The position numbers and the translations under genes are program-made. The notes beneath the pieces were generated by a model. It was not told where the DNA came from and ran no database searches. It saw only the letters and a program-made list of their open reading frames with translations. From positions 124,001 to 188,000 of the forward strand of contig NZ_AQXZ01000016.1 of assembly GCF_000380645.1 (NCBI RefSeq): a stretch of 64,000 nt of DNA, given 5' to 3'. Shown here piece by piece: positions 7,023 through 15,896 of the stretch. Each line of letters starts with the position of its first letter. Positions within the stretch are counted from its first letter, which is position 1. The DNA is from Smaragdicoccus niigatensis DSM 44881 = NBRC 103563. Lineage in GTDB: Bacteria; Actinomycetota; Actinomycetes; Mycobacteriales; Mycobacteriaceae.

Positions 7023-8270
7023 TCACATGTTCTGGGCGATTTCCCGAAGCTCATCGGGCATCTCGTCGTCGGCCGTGTCCTCGGCGGTGAGGTCGTCTTC
7101 AGTGAGCTGAGTGGCGTTCAGACCACCCAGGTATCGCGTCAGACCCGCCTTGTCGTAATGCTCCTTGATGCGATCGCTCATGAGACCGATGTACTCGAGG
7201 TTGGGCACCAGACGCTGGAACATAGTACTTCGGAACGACAGCATCGACGGTGCCTGCAGGATTTCCGCGTCCCATGTCTTGAGCGGAATCTTGTGTGAGA
7301 ACCACTCGTCGTAGATCTCGCGAAGCTTGAACCGGTTTCGCATGAGCAGCGCGACCTCGAACGCCCAGTCCTCGCGCTCGCGACGCTCGGCCTCGGAGAC
7401 GTTCTTCGTGATGTGCTCGCGCAGAGCCAGCACGCCGTAGTGAACGTGCCGCGCTTCATCCTGGATGACGTACTTCAGCAATTGCTTCACCAGCGGCTCC
7501 CGGGTCTGCTGGTACATCGTCGTGAACGCGCCGAGCGCCAGGCCCTCGATCATGATCTGCATGCCCAGGAACTTGATGTCCCAGCGGCCGTCGGTCATCA
7601 GGTCGTCAATGATGACGAACAGGTTGTCGTTGACGGTGTAGATCTTTTCCATCTTGGTGTCGAGATACCGCAGGAAAACCTCGAGGTGCCTGCCCTCGTC
7701 CATCACCTGAGTGGCGCCGTAGAGCTTGCCGTCCATCCATTGCACGCACTCGGTGACCTGCGCCGCGGCATACAACGCGCCCTGCTCGCCGTGCATGAAC
7801 TGGCTCAGCAGCCAAGCCGCGACATCCCACGTGAGCTGCTGCTCTTCCTTCTTGTTGAGCTTCATGCCGTACTTCTCCGGCACCTCGAACGGGATGAACT
7901 TGCGCGGCAGGATCGGGGTGTTCGGATTGTCCGGCGTAACCTGCGTCCCCCACGGCAGATCGGCATCGCCGTCCCACTGGTGCGACACCGCGCGGCGGTA
8001 GAGCTCGTACATCTCGGTGAAGTCGCCCTGGTAGTTCAGCGTGTAGTAGGCCGAGTGGTTCGCCTTCAGGTCGACGTGGTCGGCACCCTTGTTCTCTTTG
8101 AGTACCAGCCCGCGGATGGCCGACGGTGCCATGGCCGCGGCGACCTTCGGGTTCTGAATCGACAGCATCGTTCCGACGTTGTCGAGAGCTTGATGAATCT
8201 CGTTCTGCGCCTTCATGGGCAGTCCGTGCATGAGCGAATCGAACGAAATCCTAGGCGTGGTGAAGACCAT
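7023..8270 (-). CDS. Ferritin-like diiron carboxylate oxygenase/desaturase-type protein
   Basis: A 415-residue helical protein carrying two copies of the diiron motif EX28DEXXH: E162 with D191-E192-x-x-H195 (DEGRH) and E242 with D271-E272-x-x-H275 (DEARH). This is the full ligand set of ribonucleotide-reductase-R2/bacterial monooxygenase-type diiron proteins, so an O2-activating centre is expected. The gene lies 12 nt downstream of a flavin/2Fe-2S reductase, the likely electron donor, and 28 nt before a TetR gene. Substrate unknown; hydroxylation, desaturation or N-oxidation (AurF-like) are all possible. The last ~35 residues are acidic and probably disordered. Confidence 0.85.
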   Translation of the reverse strand: MVFTTPRISFDSLMHGLPMKAQNEIHQALDNVGTMLSIQNPKVAAAMAPSAIRGLVLKENKGADHVDLKANHSAYYTLNYQGDFTEMYELYRRAVSHQWDGDADLPWGTQVTPDNPNTPILPRKFIPFEVPEKYGMKLNKKEEQQLTWDVAAWLLSQFMHGEQGALYAAAQVTECVQWMDGKLYGATQVMDEGRHLEVFLRYLDTKMEKIYTVNDNLFVIIDDLMTDGRWDIKFLGMQIMIEGLALGAFTTMYQQTREPLVKQLLKYVIQDEARHVHYGVLALREHITKNVSEAERREREDWAFEVALLMRNRFKLREIYDEWFSHKIPLKTWDAEILQAPSMLSFRSTMFQRLVPNLEYIGLMSDRIKEHYDKAGLTRYLGGLNATQLTEDDLTAEDTADDEMPDELREIAQNM

Positions 8271-8282
8271 GATCGTGACTCC

Positions 8283-9443
8283 CTACGCGTCGAGTACGGC
8301 GCTGGTGTTGGCGTAAGCGGAGCAAGTGAGGACGTAGCCGTCGGCTTTTTCGGCGTCCGTGAGGCAGTTGGGTTCGTCGACTGTGACGTCACCTTCGAGA
8401 ACCCGCACCTTGCAGTGAGCGCAGCCACCGACGGTGCAGCTGAAATCGAGCTTGACGCTGTTGCGTAGGCCCGCATCGAGAATCGTTTCGCCGGGCTTTT
8501 GCACGGCATGCTTGCCTGACTTCTGGAACAGGAGCTGCTGCGGTTCCGTCGGCATGGCCGACGTGTGTTTCGGTGCCGCGTAGAACTTTTCGGAGTGAAT
8601 GCGGTCTGCGGTGATGCCTGCGTCGCGGAGCGCCCGCGACGACGAGTCCATGAGATCAGCCGGACCGCACAGGAACACATGGGTGTTCGCGCCCGGCGAC
8701 AGCAGTTTCGCGACCCGTTCGCCGGTCAGTCGGCCGGTCTCCCCCGACCAGCCCGAACTGGGCTGACTCAGAACGTGGAAGACCGAGAAGTGCGGGTACT
8801 CCTCCTCGAGCGCCGCGAGCCGGGCACCGAAGATGATCTCCGACTGACGTCGCGAGCCGTAGAGCAGGCGGACCGACCGCTGCGGGTTGGTGTGTAATGC
8901 CGTCTCGATGAGGCTGATGACCGGAGTGATCCCACTTCCGGCCGCCAGGAACGCCAGGTTGGCGTCCGGGTCGGCCGGAAGTTCGAAATCTCCCGACGGC
9001 CCGAGCACGGTGTACTCATAGCCGACGGCGATGTTTCCGTTGACGAACTGCGAAACCCGACCGCCATCAACAGCTTTGATGGTGCACGCGAGGTGGTCAC
9101 CCTCGCGCGTGCTGATCGAGTACGCGCGCTTGACGATGTCACTTCCGATGCCGAAGCAGTGCGTCAGGTACTGGCCAGCGCGGAACGAGATCTTGTTTGA
9201 ACCGGTGTCTTCGAGGATCAACGTGACGGCGTCGGTCGTTTCACGGACCACATCGACAACCCGTACGTGGTGCTGAGCGATTGCTGTGGCCGACTGACCC
9301 CACCGCTTGGACGGTCCGTTGGGCCTGGCGATCAGGTATCCGTGTTCCCGGAACGGGTTGACGCGGCCGACGAGTCTCCTGCCGCTTGCCAATCCGGGCA
9401 ATCGGCCGACGACGCTATTGATCATCAGCACCCCCTGCGCCAT
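8283..9443 (-). CDS. Ferredoxin-NADP reductase type flavoprotein with C-terminal 2Fe-2S ferredoxin domain
   Basis: A 386-residue reductase. FAD motif RAYS (106-109), NAD(P) motif GSGITP (169-174) and the CGP segment (259-261) define the FNR module; a plant-type 2Fe-2S domain follows with C336-x4-C341-x2-C344-x29-C374. It passes electrons from NAD(P)H through FAD and the cluster to a terminal oxygenase, here most likely the diiron protein encoded 12 nt downstream. It resembles the reductase partners of mycobacterial acyl desaturases. The partner assignment is from context. Confidence 0.9.
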   Translation of the reverse strand: MAQGVLMINSVVGRLPGLASGRRLVGRVNPFREHGYLIARPNGPSKRWGQSATAIAQHHVRVVDVVRETTDAVTLILEDTGSNKISFRAGQYLTHCFGIGSDIVKRAYSISTREGDHLACTIKAVDGGRVSQFVNGNIAVGYEYTVLGPSGDFELPADPDANLAFLAAGSGITPVISLIETALHTNPQRSVRLLYGSRRQSEIIFGARLAALEEEYPHFSVFHVLSQPSSGWSGETGRLTGERVAKLLSPGANTHVFLCGPADLMDSSSRALRDAGITADRIHSEKFYAAPKHTSAMPTEPQQLLFQKSGKHAVQKPGETILDAGLRNSVKLDFSCTVGGCAHCKVRVLEGDVTVDEPNCLTDAEKADGYVLTCSAYANTSAVLDA

Positions 9444-9500
9444 TGCAGCTATGAGGTGGACACTACGCCCCGAACTGTCCCACGGCTAGACATTCCGGGC

Positions 9501-9512
9501 AGTTTGTAAACT
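9501..9512. promoter_or_regulatory. Candidate TetR operator AGTTT-GT-AAACT
   Basis: Perfect 5-bp arms around a 2-bp centre, 58 bp upstream of the reductase start and thus in the promoter region of the reductase-diiron-TetR run. TetR binding is inferred from position only. Confidence 0.35.
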
Positions 9513-9536
9513 TTCTAGGCAACCGACCTTGTTTGT

Positions 9537-10004
9537 CTACTTGTCCTTCGGCTGGTCCGACGGCGGTGGCGTCTGCGGTTGACGCGCGGACGGGTTCGTC
9601 AGCCCCTTCAGCAGACCACCAACAGCCTTATTGACCTCGGAAATTGCGGTGTAAACACCCTCGGCGGTGGCGTCATGGACCTCACGTGCGGCCCCCGCGC
9701 CCTGCTTTGTCTGCGGGATGGCGTCGAGGATTCCGAACACGCTCGACGCGATGACACCGTGCGTACTTTGGACGACGTCGGTCCCCAAGGCGACTGCCTG
9801 TGTTCCGGCTTCGAGCGTCTTGCCGATCTGCTCGGCCCGCTTGATGACCAGTGCCCGCTCGACAGTGACCGCGTTGAGGCGGTTCACCTCGTCCGCGGCG
9901 GTCTGGATTGCACGCCGGGTCTTGAGCCACGACCGCAGCGCGACCAGGCTCAGGAGCAGAACAACGACGGCACCGACGACGGCGATGAGTTCAGTTTGCG
10001 ACAT
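9537..10004 (-). CDS. Membrane-anchored protein of unknown function (pair member 2)
   Basis: A 155-residue protein with one N-terminal membrane segment (about 7-26), a basic stretch (KTRR), a helical middle part and a Pro/Lys-rich disordered tail. No domain recognised. Its ATG lies inside the end of the preceding gene (14-bp overlap) after a GAGGATC ribosome site, so the two genes are one unit. Both are single-span proteins and may act together at the membrane; that is inference. Confidence 0.7.
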   Translation of the reverse strand: MSQTELIAVVGAVVVLLLSLVALRSWLKTRRAIQTAADEVNRLNAVTVERALVIKRAEQIGKTLEAGTQAVALGTDVVQSTHGVIASSVFGILDAIPQTKQGAGAAREVHDATAEGVYTAISEVNKAVGGLLKGLTNPSARQPQTPPPSDQPKDK

Positions 10005-10359
10005 GGATCCTCACGTCAGCCTTGACGCCCTCTTTCTCGAACTGTTCTTTCATCATCTTCACGGCCTGCTCGTAGACGACCTTTCGAATCGCGCCCGGAG
10101 CAATACCGCCCACGACCCCGGCGAACTTGACCTGCGAGGACGCCAATTCAACGGGGTTGAGGATCTCGATGGCAATCACCCGGTTGCGTCCACCGGCGAG
10201 TTCCTGAGCGACCGACACCGGCGCCACGACCGCCGCCGATGCCACCGCCGCGTTGGCCCCGATGTCATCGGCCCGCTTTCGGGCCTTGCTCGATAGCGCC
10301 AGCAGAACCAGCAGTAAAACGAGATTCACGGCTGTCAAAACGACCGCGACCGCCGCCAT
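9991..10359 (-). CDS. Membrane-anchored protein of unknown function (pair member 1)
   Basis: A 122-residue protein with one membrane segment at about residues 2-22 and a soluble domain with the pattern VIAIEILNPVELA and IRKVVYEQAVKMMKEQ. ATG 10359 is preferred over an earlier TTG because GAGGAGG stands 8 nt upstream. The start of the domain (residues 55-75) looks like a mixed alpha/beta fold. No family recognised. Its 3' end overlaps the next gene. Confidence 0.7.
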   Translation of the reverse strand: MAAVAVVLTAVNLVLLLVLLALSSKARKRADDIGANAAVASAAVVAPVSVAQELAGGRNRVIAIEILNPVELASSQVKFAGVVGGIAPGAIRKVVYEQAVKMMKEQFEKEGVKADVRIHVAN

Positions 10360-10455
10360 GGCGATCCTCCTCAAATCGGTGAGAAATGTGCCTCCAGCCT
10401 AAGCTGCTCCGGAGGGCAGCGCCGCCGATACGACCAGAGGACCGAACGGGTGACC

Positions 10456-10461
10456 TAGGCT
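10456..10461 (+). promoter_or_regulatory. -10 box (TAGGCT) for the SDR gene, leaderless
   Basis: TAGGCT ends 6 nt before the ATG at 10468, with no Shine-Dalgarno sequence. The same hexamer and spacing precede the PucR gene at 27189. Confidence 0.55.
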
Positions 10462-10467
10462 TCGCGT

Positions 10468-11250
10468 ATGACGACTCGTTCCGTGTTCATCACCGGCGCA
10501 GCGGCGGGTATTGGTCGTGCCACCGCGCTGCAATTCGCGCGAGAAGGCTTCCACGTCGGCATATACGATGTGGATTCGCGCGGGCTCGAAGAGTTGAGTC
10601 AGCAGATCCTGGCCGCCGGCGGAAGCGTACGCGCGGGACTGCTCGACGTCACCAATGTCGATCAGTGGCGGTCGGCGCTCGAGGAGTTCTACAACGACAC
10701 CGACAGCCTCGACGTGCTCATCAACAATGCGGGGATTCTGTCGTCGGGCAAGTTCGCCGAGATTCCGCTCATGCGACAGAAATTGATCGTCGACGTGAAC
10801 GTCAACGGCGTCATCAATGGCTCCCACACCGCGTACCACTACCTCCGGGACACCCCGGGTTCGGTGGTCGTGAACCTGTGTTCCGCATCGGCGATCTACG
10901 GTCAGGCCGACCTCGCTACCTACGGCGCGACCAAGGCTGCGGTCAAGAGCCTGACGGAGGCGCTCGACATCGAGTGGAGTCGGCACGGAATCCGCGTCAT
11001 CGCCGTGTGGCCACTGTTCGTCAAGACCGCGATGACCGAGGACATGGACGCCGCGTCGATTCGCCACCTGGGCATCCACCTCACGCCCGAGGATGTCGCG
11101 GGCGAGATCTTCAAAGCCGCCACCCACCGGCCGAAGATTCCGAAGGTTCACTACGACATCGGTTTCGGCACGAAGGTGTTCTCGATCGTCACGAAGCTGT
11201 CGCCGAACATGGTGACGCGCGCGTTCAACCGGTACTACCTGAGTTCCTGA
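10468..11250 (+). CDS. Short-chain dehydrogenase/reductase (classical SDR)
   Basis: A 260-residue classical SDR. TGAAAGIG (9-16) binds NAD(P), NNAG (86-89) stabilises the central sheet, and Ser (139/141), Y152 and K156 (YGATK) form the catalytic triad. D34 and D36 after beta-2 (YDVDSRG) suggest NAD(H) preference. The C-terminus is slightly hydrophobic, as in lipid-acting members. Substrate unknown. It converges on modC, overlapping it by 16 bp. Confidence 0.88.
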   Translation: MTTRSVFITGAAAGIGRATALQFAREGFHVGIYDVDSRGLEELSQQILAAGGSVRAGLLDVTNVDQWRSALEEFYNDTDSLDVLINNAGILSSGKFAEIPLMRQKLIVDVNVNGVINGSHTAYHYLRDTPGSVVVNLCSASAIYGQADLATYGATKAAVKSLTEALDIEWSRHGIRVIAVWPLFVKTAMTEDMDAASIRHLGIHLTPEDVAGEIFKAATHRPKIPKVHYDIGFGTKVFSIVTKLSPNMVTRAFNRYYLSS

Positions 11251-12278
11251 CCCAACTCGTAAAGCTGAGTCTCAGCCGCTTTGACGACGAAGTGCACCGC
11301 TGATCCCGGTGCCAGCTCGAGTTCCGCCGCGGATGCCAGCGAGATGTCGGCCATCAGATCGCCCGCGCGAACTCGTACCCCCGAACCGTGCGGCTCGACT
11401 CCGGTGACGGTGACCAGGAAATGATTGCGCGGACTTCCGTGCGGAGTTTCGAGAAAGACCGATACCGCGGCGGGCGTGAACGCCGCGAAGGCTGCGGCAC
11501 CGACAGGCAGTTGCTCGTCGCTCACGCCGAAGATCGTGCCGATCGTGGTGTCGAGCGTCGCCTCCCGCACCACGGTTCCGGCGACGAGGTTGACCCCGGC
11601 GAGCTGTGCCGCGAACGAACTCCGGGGCCGGGTCAGGACCTCACGGGTCGGACCGAACTCGGCGACCCGGCCATCTTCGATCACGATCACGTGGTCCGCG
11701 AGAGTCATGGCATCAAGGGGATCGTGCGTGACCAAGAGAGCGGTCAATCCCGGCGTTCGTAGCACCTGCCGCAGAACTGCACGGACTTCCGGCACCGCTG
11801 TCGCATCAAGCGCCGCCATCGGCTCGTCGAGGAGAATCAGCGCCGGCTCGGCGGCCAGCGCCCGGGCAATCGCGACGCGCTGCGCTTGCCCCCCGGACAG
11901 TTGTGACGGCTTTCGCGATTCGAAGCGCTCGACGCCGACCGTCGCGAGCCATTTCTGCGCGAGTCGGCGACTTTCCGCGCGTGACTTTCCGGCGCACCGC
12001 GGCGCGAACGCGACGTTGTCGAGCACGGTGAGGTGCGGAAACAACGTCGCATCCTGGTCAAGCAGCGCCACACCTCGACGATGTGCCCGAAGTCCGGTCA
12101 ACTGACGACCGGCCAGCACCACGTCGCCGTCAATGGAATGGACACCGGCGATCGCGTCGAGAACTGTCGACTTGCCGGCGCCGTTCGGGCCGAGGATTGC
12201 CGTCACCGAACCAGACTCTGCACTGAACTCAACGTCGATCCCACGCGAGGGGTCATTGAGGCACACCGTGAGGGTCAT
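11235..12278 (-). CDS. modC: Molybdate-type ABC transporter ATP-binding protein
   Basis: A 347-residue ABC ATPase: Walker [10 protein letters not shown] (30-38), signature LSGGQ (127-131), Walker B ILLDEP (148-153), then a C-terminal TOBE/MOP-type domain (about 285-345) that binds oxyanion in ModC. Its ATG overlaps the stop of the permease gene (ATGA). With ModB it would energise uptake of molybdate or tungstate. No substrate-binding modA gene is next to it. Oxyanion specificity is inferred from the TOBE domain and the TOBE regulator upstream. Confidence 0.87.
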   Translation of the reverse strand: MTLTVCLNDPSRGIDVEFSAESGSVTAILGPNGAGKSTVLDAIAGVHSIDGDVVLAGRQLTGLRAHRRGVALLDQDATLFPHLTVLDNVAFAPRCAGKSRAESRRLAQKWLATVGVERFESRKPSQLSGGQAQRVAIARALAAEPALILLDEPMAALDATAVPEVRAVLRQVLRTPGLTALLVTHDPLDAMTLADHVIVIEDGRVAEFGPTREVLTRPRSSFAAQLAGVNLVAGTVVREATLDTTIGTIFGVSDEQLPVGAAAFAAFTPAAVSVFLETPHGSPRNHFLVTVTGVEPHGSGVRVRAGDLMADISLASAAELELAPGSAVHFVVKAAETQLYELGQELR

Positions 12279-13039
12279 CCCCGCCTCCCCCGGATCGCCG
12301 CGATCACGATGGCGGCGACAACGATCAGCACCAGGGACAGCGCGATCGCGGCGTCGGGGTCGGCCTCACGCTGCAGGTAGATCTCGAGCGGCATCGTCCG
12401 GGTGACGCCCTGCAGGCTTCCGGCGAAGGTGATAGTCGCGCCGAACTCGCCCAACGCCCGAGCGAAGGCGAGGACCGTGCCCGAGATGAGGCCGGGCATC
12501 ACCAGCGGAATCGTCACGCGATACAACACCGTCGTCGGACCGGCACCCAGCGTCGCCGCAATGCGCTCGTACCGCTGACCCGACGTGCGCAGCGCCGCTT
12601 CCAGGCTCGTGACGAGGAACGGCAGCGCGACGAAGGCCTGGGCCAGGACGACGGCCGTCGTGGTGAAGGCGATCGAGATCCCGAACGCTTCGAGGTGCTT
12701 TCCGATGAGCCCTTGCCGCCCAAACGTGTACAGCAGCGCGATACCGCCGACGACCGGCGGGAGAACCAGCGGCAGAACAATTGCCGAGCGGAGCACGACG
12801 ATCCCGCGGGATTCGTTCCGAGCCAGGACAAAGGCCACGGGAACGCCGACAACCAGACACAGGATCGTGCTGGCGGAGGCCGTCTCGAGGCTCAGTTTCA
12901 TTGCGGCAAGAGAGGATTCGGACGCGATGAGATCGAAGAAGTGTGGCCAGTCGACCGACCCGGTGAGCGCAACCAACGGCAGCAGCACAAACAGCGCGCC
13001 GAGCGTCGCAGGGAGGTAGATCCACCGGGGCAGCGTCAC
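12275..13039 (-). CDS. modB: Molybdate-type ABC transporter permease
   Basis: A 254-residue permease with about six membrane spans and the cytoplasmic EAA-type loop ([16 protein letters not shown]... [14 protein letters not shown]), typical of ModB/CysT permeases. GTG 13039 is chosen: it overlaps the stop of the upstream regulator (GTGA) and gives the start [10 protein letters not shown] just before the first span; the open frame further upstream lies inside the regulator gene. Coupled on both sides to the TOBE regulator and modC. Confidence 0.87.
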   Translation of the reverse strand: MTLPRWIYLPATLGALFVLLPLVALTGSVDWPHFFDLIASESSLAAMKLSLETASASTILCLVVGVPVAFVLARNESRGIVVLRSAIVLPLVLPPVVGGIALLYTFGRQGLIGKHLEAFGISIAFTTTAVVLAQAFVALPFLVTSLEAALRTSGQRYERIAATLGAGPTTVLYRVTIPLVMPGLISGTVLAFARALGEFGATITFAGSLQGVTRTMPLEIYLQREADPDAAIALSLVLIVVAAIVIAAIRGRRG

Positions 13040-13440
13040 GGGCCTGGGGTCTCCACGATGACGGTGGTCGCCTTGACGACCGCAACCGCGAGGCTGCCTG
13101 GCTGGAGACCGAGTTCGCGGACCGCCTCGGAGCTCATCAACGACACGACCGTGAACGGACCGCACTGCAGCTCGACCTGCGCCATCACGGTGTCGGCCAC
13201 AACCTTGGTGACCAGACCGGTGAACCGGTTACGTGCCGAACTACCCACCCCCAGAGGTTCGAGTCCCGGCACGCTCGCACGGTCCCGCGCGAACTCGGCG
13301 AGCGTCGCACCGTCGATGACCTGTCGGCCCGACGAATCCTTCGATGCCGGGAGGGTGCCCGAGTCGACCCACCGACGGACTGTGTCGTCACTGACGGCCA
13401 AGAGAAGCGCTGCTTCCTTGATCCGGTACTGCGGAACCAT
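13036..13440 (-). CDS. HTH-TOBE molybdate-binding regulator/storage protein
   Basis: A 134-residue protein: an N-terminal excisionase/MerR-like helix-turn-helix (about 2-35: [28 protein letters not shown]) joined to a C-terminal TOBE (MOP) domain (about 65-130) that binds molybdate. It heads the operon and overlaps modB, so it likely senses molybdate and controls the transporter, in the manner of ModE though with a different DNA-binding domain. TAACCT ends 7 nt before the ATG, suggesting a leaderless start, and the upstream open frame is therefore excluded. Confidence 0.82.
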   Translation of the reverse strand: MVPQYRIKEAALLLAVSDDTVRRWVDSGTLPASKDSSGRQVIDGATLAEFARDRASVPGLEPLGVGSSARNRFTGLVTKVVADTVMAQVELQCGPFTVVSLMSSEAVRELGLQPGSLAVAVVKATTVIVETPGP

Positions 13441-13447
13441 GGGAGTT

Positions 13448-13453
13448 AGGTTA
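13448..13453 (-). promoter_or_regulatory. -10 box (TAACCT) for the HTH-TOBE/modBC operon
   Basis: TAACCT on the minus strand ends 7 nt before ATG 13440; no ribosome site is present, consistent with leaderless transcription. Confidence 0.5.
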
Positions 13454-13510
13454 TTCCGTTGATCACCGCGCCTCGTCCAAGACCACACTTCACCTGGCAA
13501 TAATCGAAAG

Positions 13511-14053
13511 GTGCGCGATATCCCAGACACCGCAACAATCCGGCTCGCTTCGATTGCCGACGCGCAATCGTTGAGCGAGTTGGCTGCCGAGACATTTCCG
13601 CTCGCCTGTCCCCCGTTTGCGACGGCAGAAGACATCGCGCTGTTCATCGCCGACGTGTTGTCGCCGGCGCGCTTCGAGGAGTACCTCACCGATCCCGGGC
13701 GCGTTCTCTTCGTCGCGGAGACGGACCGGATGACGGGTTACGCCATGCTCGTGACGAGCGCTCCGGCCGATCCCGAAGTCGCAGCACTGGTTTCCGGACG
13801 CCCCACGGCCGAAGTCAGCAAGATGTACGTGCTGCCGAGCGCACACGGGACAGGCCCGGCGACGGAGTTGATGCAGGCAGCGTTCGAGGCGGCTCGCGCT
13901 GCCGGGGCCCGGAGCGCCTGGCTTGGCGTCAACCAACTGAACGAGCGGGCCCAACGGTTCTACCGCAAATGCGGCTTCGAGATCGTCGGCACGAAGTCGT
14001 TCTGGGTCGGTCACCAGCGGCACGACGACTACGTCATGGAGCGCACATTCTGA
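13511..14053 (+). CDS. GNAT family N-acetyltransferase
   Basis: A 180-residue GNAT protein. The core runs from IRLASIADAQSL at the start to VSKMYVLPSAHGTGPATELM (about 101-120; the acetyl-CoA loop is HGTGPA, a variant of the usual RGxGxG/A) and LGVNQLNERAQRFYRKCGFE (about 138-157). The GTG start follows weakly defined upstream sequence. Substrate unknown; the N-terminal half resembles RimI-like and polyamine-type acetyltransferases. It is divergent from the molybdate operon. Confidence 0.85.
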   Translation: MRDIPDTATIRLASIADAQSLSELAAETFPLACPPFATAEDIALFIADVLSPARFEEYLTDPGRVLFVAETDRMTGYAMLVTSAPADPEVAALVSGRPTAEVSKMYVLPSAHGTGPATELMQAAFEAARAAGARSAWLGVNQLNERAQRFYRKCGFEIVGTKSFWVGHQRHDDYVMERTF

Positions 14054-14064
14054 CCGGACGGTGA

Positions 14065-14337
14065 CTACAACTCGTCGAGCTCGATGATGCTGTCCTGAAG
14101 GGCACGCACCAACAGAGACGACTTGCTCGACGCTGCCCGTCCGGCGAGTTCGTACTTGGCACGAATTCGGAGCAGATGGGTGTTCACGGTGCCGATCGAC
14201 AGAAACAGTTTCTGGGCGACATCCTGCTTTGAATCCGATAGGAGCCATTCCCGAAGCACTTCTCGCTCACGTCGCGACAGCACGGGCGTTGCTTCGCCGG
14301 CTGCCACGTCGTCCGGCCGGTCAGGTTGCTGGTCCAC
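14065..14337 (-). CDS. Stand-alone LuxR/GerE-type DNA-binding protein
   Basis: A 90-residue protein consisting of little more than a LuxR-type helix-turn-helix: LSRREREVLREWL (about 20-32) and VAQKLFLSIGTVNTHLLRIRAKY (about 39-61). No receiver or sensor domain is fused. Small orphan LuxR proteins of this type are common in Rhodococcus-like genomes. The GTG start has no obvious ribosome site. Target genes unknown. Confidence 0.82.
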   Translation of the reverse strand: MDQQPDRPDDVAAGEATPVLSRREREVLREWLLSDSKQDVAQKLFLSIGTVNTHLLRIRAKYELAGRAASSKSSLLVRALQDSIIELDEL

Positions 14338-14501
14338 TCGTTCCCTAGCTCATTCATCGCGGACGCAACATTGCGCCGAATGCTTAGGAGCGTAAGCGGT
14401 CATAACCACAGGTGAGGGGGTCGAAAGCCGCACCTATGCGACATTCGCACCAAAGATCCTTTGAACGCAGGACAGTTCCAGACCACAGCGTCATTCGCTG
14501 A

Positions 14502-14545
14502 AACGACAGCTGCCCTGCCTCATCCGAGGCAGGGCAGCTGTCGTT
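14502..14545 (-). terminator. Strong hairpin (19-bp perfect stem, 6-nt loop)
   Basis: Perfect arms 14502-14520 and 14527-14545 with loop CATCCG. It lies 19 nt downstream of the 58-aa minus-strand gene and upstream of the LuxR-type gene, so it most likely ends transcription of the former. Only three Ts follow on the minus strand. Confidence 0.75.
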
Positions 14546-14563
14546 CCCCTGTGCGATGTTCGT

Positions 14564-14740
14564 CTATGCCGCCCGATCCAAACTGCGTCGCGGCTCCGGC
14601 TTGACGACGGTGCGCGGGGTCGGCACAGGTTCGTCATTGTACTTCAGGAACAGGGACAAGGAGACACCTGCTCCGGCCAGAATCAGTACCAACGAAATGC
14701 CGGCTGCCAAGCCGACCAACAGCTGCTCGAGATCGCTCAC
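14564..14740 (-). CDS. Small single-span membrane protein, 58 aa
   Basis: GTG 14740 is preceded by an excellent AGGAGG 6 nt upstream, and the frame runs 58 codons to TAG 14564-14566, followed by a strong terminator. The product begins MSDLEQLLVGLAAG, has one membrane span (about residues 7-33) and a basic C-tail rich in Pro/Arg (PTPRTVVKPEPRR). Ribosome site, membrane span and terminator together argue for a genuine gene. Function unknown. Confidence 0.65.
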   Translation of the reverse strand: MSDLEQLLVGLAAGISLVLILAGAGVSLSLFLKYNDEPVPTPRTVVKPEPRRSLDRAA

Positions 14741-14945
14741 GGCGCCCTCCTACGTCTCTACTGGGGCAGTTACCTCGGGTTCATCGCGAGACTGGATGAC
14801 CCTCGTTTCCGATCTTGAACGACGCATGCATCACGTTGAAATCGAAGGGATCAAGGTAGCGATACGGCCCGCTGTGAACTCGCTGGAGCTGCGGTTTTGG
14901 ACAAAGGGGAAAGGTCACGATTTCGCCGTCGGAGACCGGCTTTTG

Positions 14946-15896
14946 TCAGTGGGGATAAAACGGTGCAAACGTGCCGCCCAAGAGCTGCTTCCGAACTTCG
15001 GGGTCATCCGAGGGCATCGCCCCGTGCTCATCGATGTAATCGACATATGTCTTCATCGACTGCTGTGCCCCCTTCTCCCCGAGCATCGCAAGAAGGCCGG
15101 CTTGCTCCAGGAGGAGGCCTGCCTCCAATGGTTGCGACGCTCCCTCGAGCGCCGCCCGTTTGATCACCCCAACCGCCGGCTTGAATCTCGTCGCCAACGA
15201 GTTGGCGACTTTGAGAACCTCATCCAGGAATCGGTCAGCGGGAAACAGTCCGGTGACCAGGCCGATGCGAAGCGCCTCGTCCGCCGGGACGACTCGGGCC
15301 GTCAGCATGATCTCCAGCGCGGCTGCGCGACCGATCAGGCGGGTCAACCTCTGGGTACCGCCGCCGCCTGGGGGAAAGCCCAGGAGAACTTCCGGCTGCG
15401 CCAATTCGCCACCTTCTGTGAGGTAGCGCAAATCGCACGCGAGGGAGAGTTCAAGTCCGCCGCCCGCAGTCTCGCCGTTGATTGCGGCGATGAAGATCGC
15501 GCCGCTGCGGCCGATCTTGAGGAGGACCTTGTGCATGAGCTGCAGATCGAGAACCCCGCGAGCGGGCGAATGCGCCAGCAGCACCCTGGCGCCGGGCAAC
15601 GACGATGCTCGGGAAGCAACTCTCAGCGCCGCGTGGGCTTGAGACTCCGACAGCGCCGGCGCTCCCTGCGCTGCCTGCAGTAGTTCACGCACGTCGAAAT
15701 GGGCGAGAAACCGATCCGGCCGCGCTCCCGTTATGACTACGACACCGATGCCGTCGTCGGAATCCGCGCGGTCGACGATGGCATCGAGCTCGGCAACCAT
15801 CTGAGTCGTCATCAGGGCATACGGTGGATTGTCGAGCCGGGCAATCAGCACACGTCCCACTTGCTCGGTCTTGACCTGCTGAACCACGCGACTCAC
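14946..15896 (-). CDS. Enoyl-CoA hydratase/isomerase family protein
   Basis: A 316-residue crotonase-fold protein. The oxyanion-hole loop is INGETAGGGLELSLACDLRY (about 139-158) and the second glycine-rich catalytic loop is PEVLLGFPPGGGGTQRL (about 168-184), with the Glu of PEVLLG at the usual catalytic position. Members hydrate or isomerise acyl-CoA thioesters in fatty-acid or steroid breakdown. It is longer than the 260-aa norm by extensions between residues 60-130 and at the C-terminus. GTG start. Substrate unknown. Confidence 0.87.
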   Translation of the reverse strand: MSRVVQQVKTEQVGRVLIARLDNPPYALMTTQMVAELDAIVDRADSDDGIGVVVITGARPDRFLAHFDVRELLQAAQGAPALSESQAHAALRVASRASSLPGARVLLAHSPARGVLDLQLMHKVLLKIGRSGAIFIAAINGETAGGGLELSLACDLRYLTEGGELAQPEVLLGFPPGGGGTQRLTRLIGRAAALEIMLTARVVPADEALRIGLVTGLFPADRFLDEVLKVANSLATRFKPAVGVIKRAALEGASQPLEAGLLLEQAGLLAMLGEKGAQQSMKTYVDYIDEHGAMPSDDPEVRKQLLGGTFAPFYPH

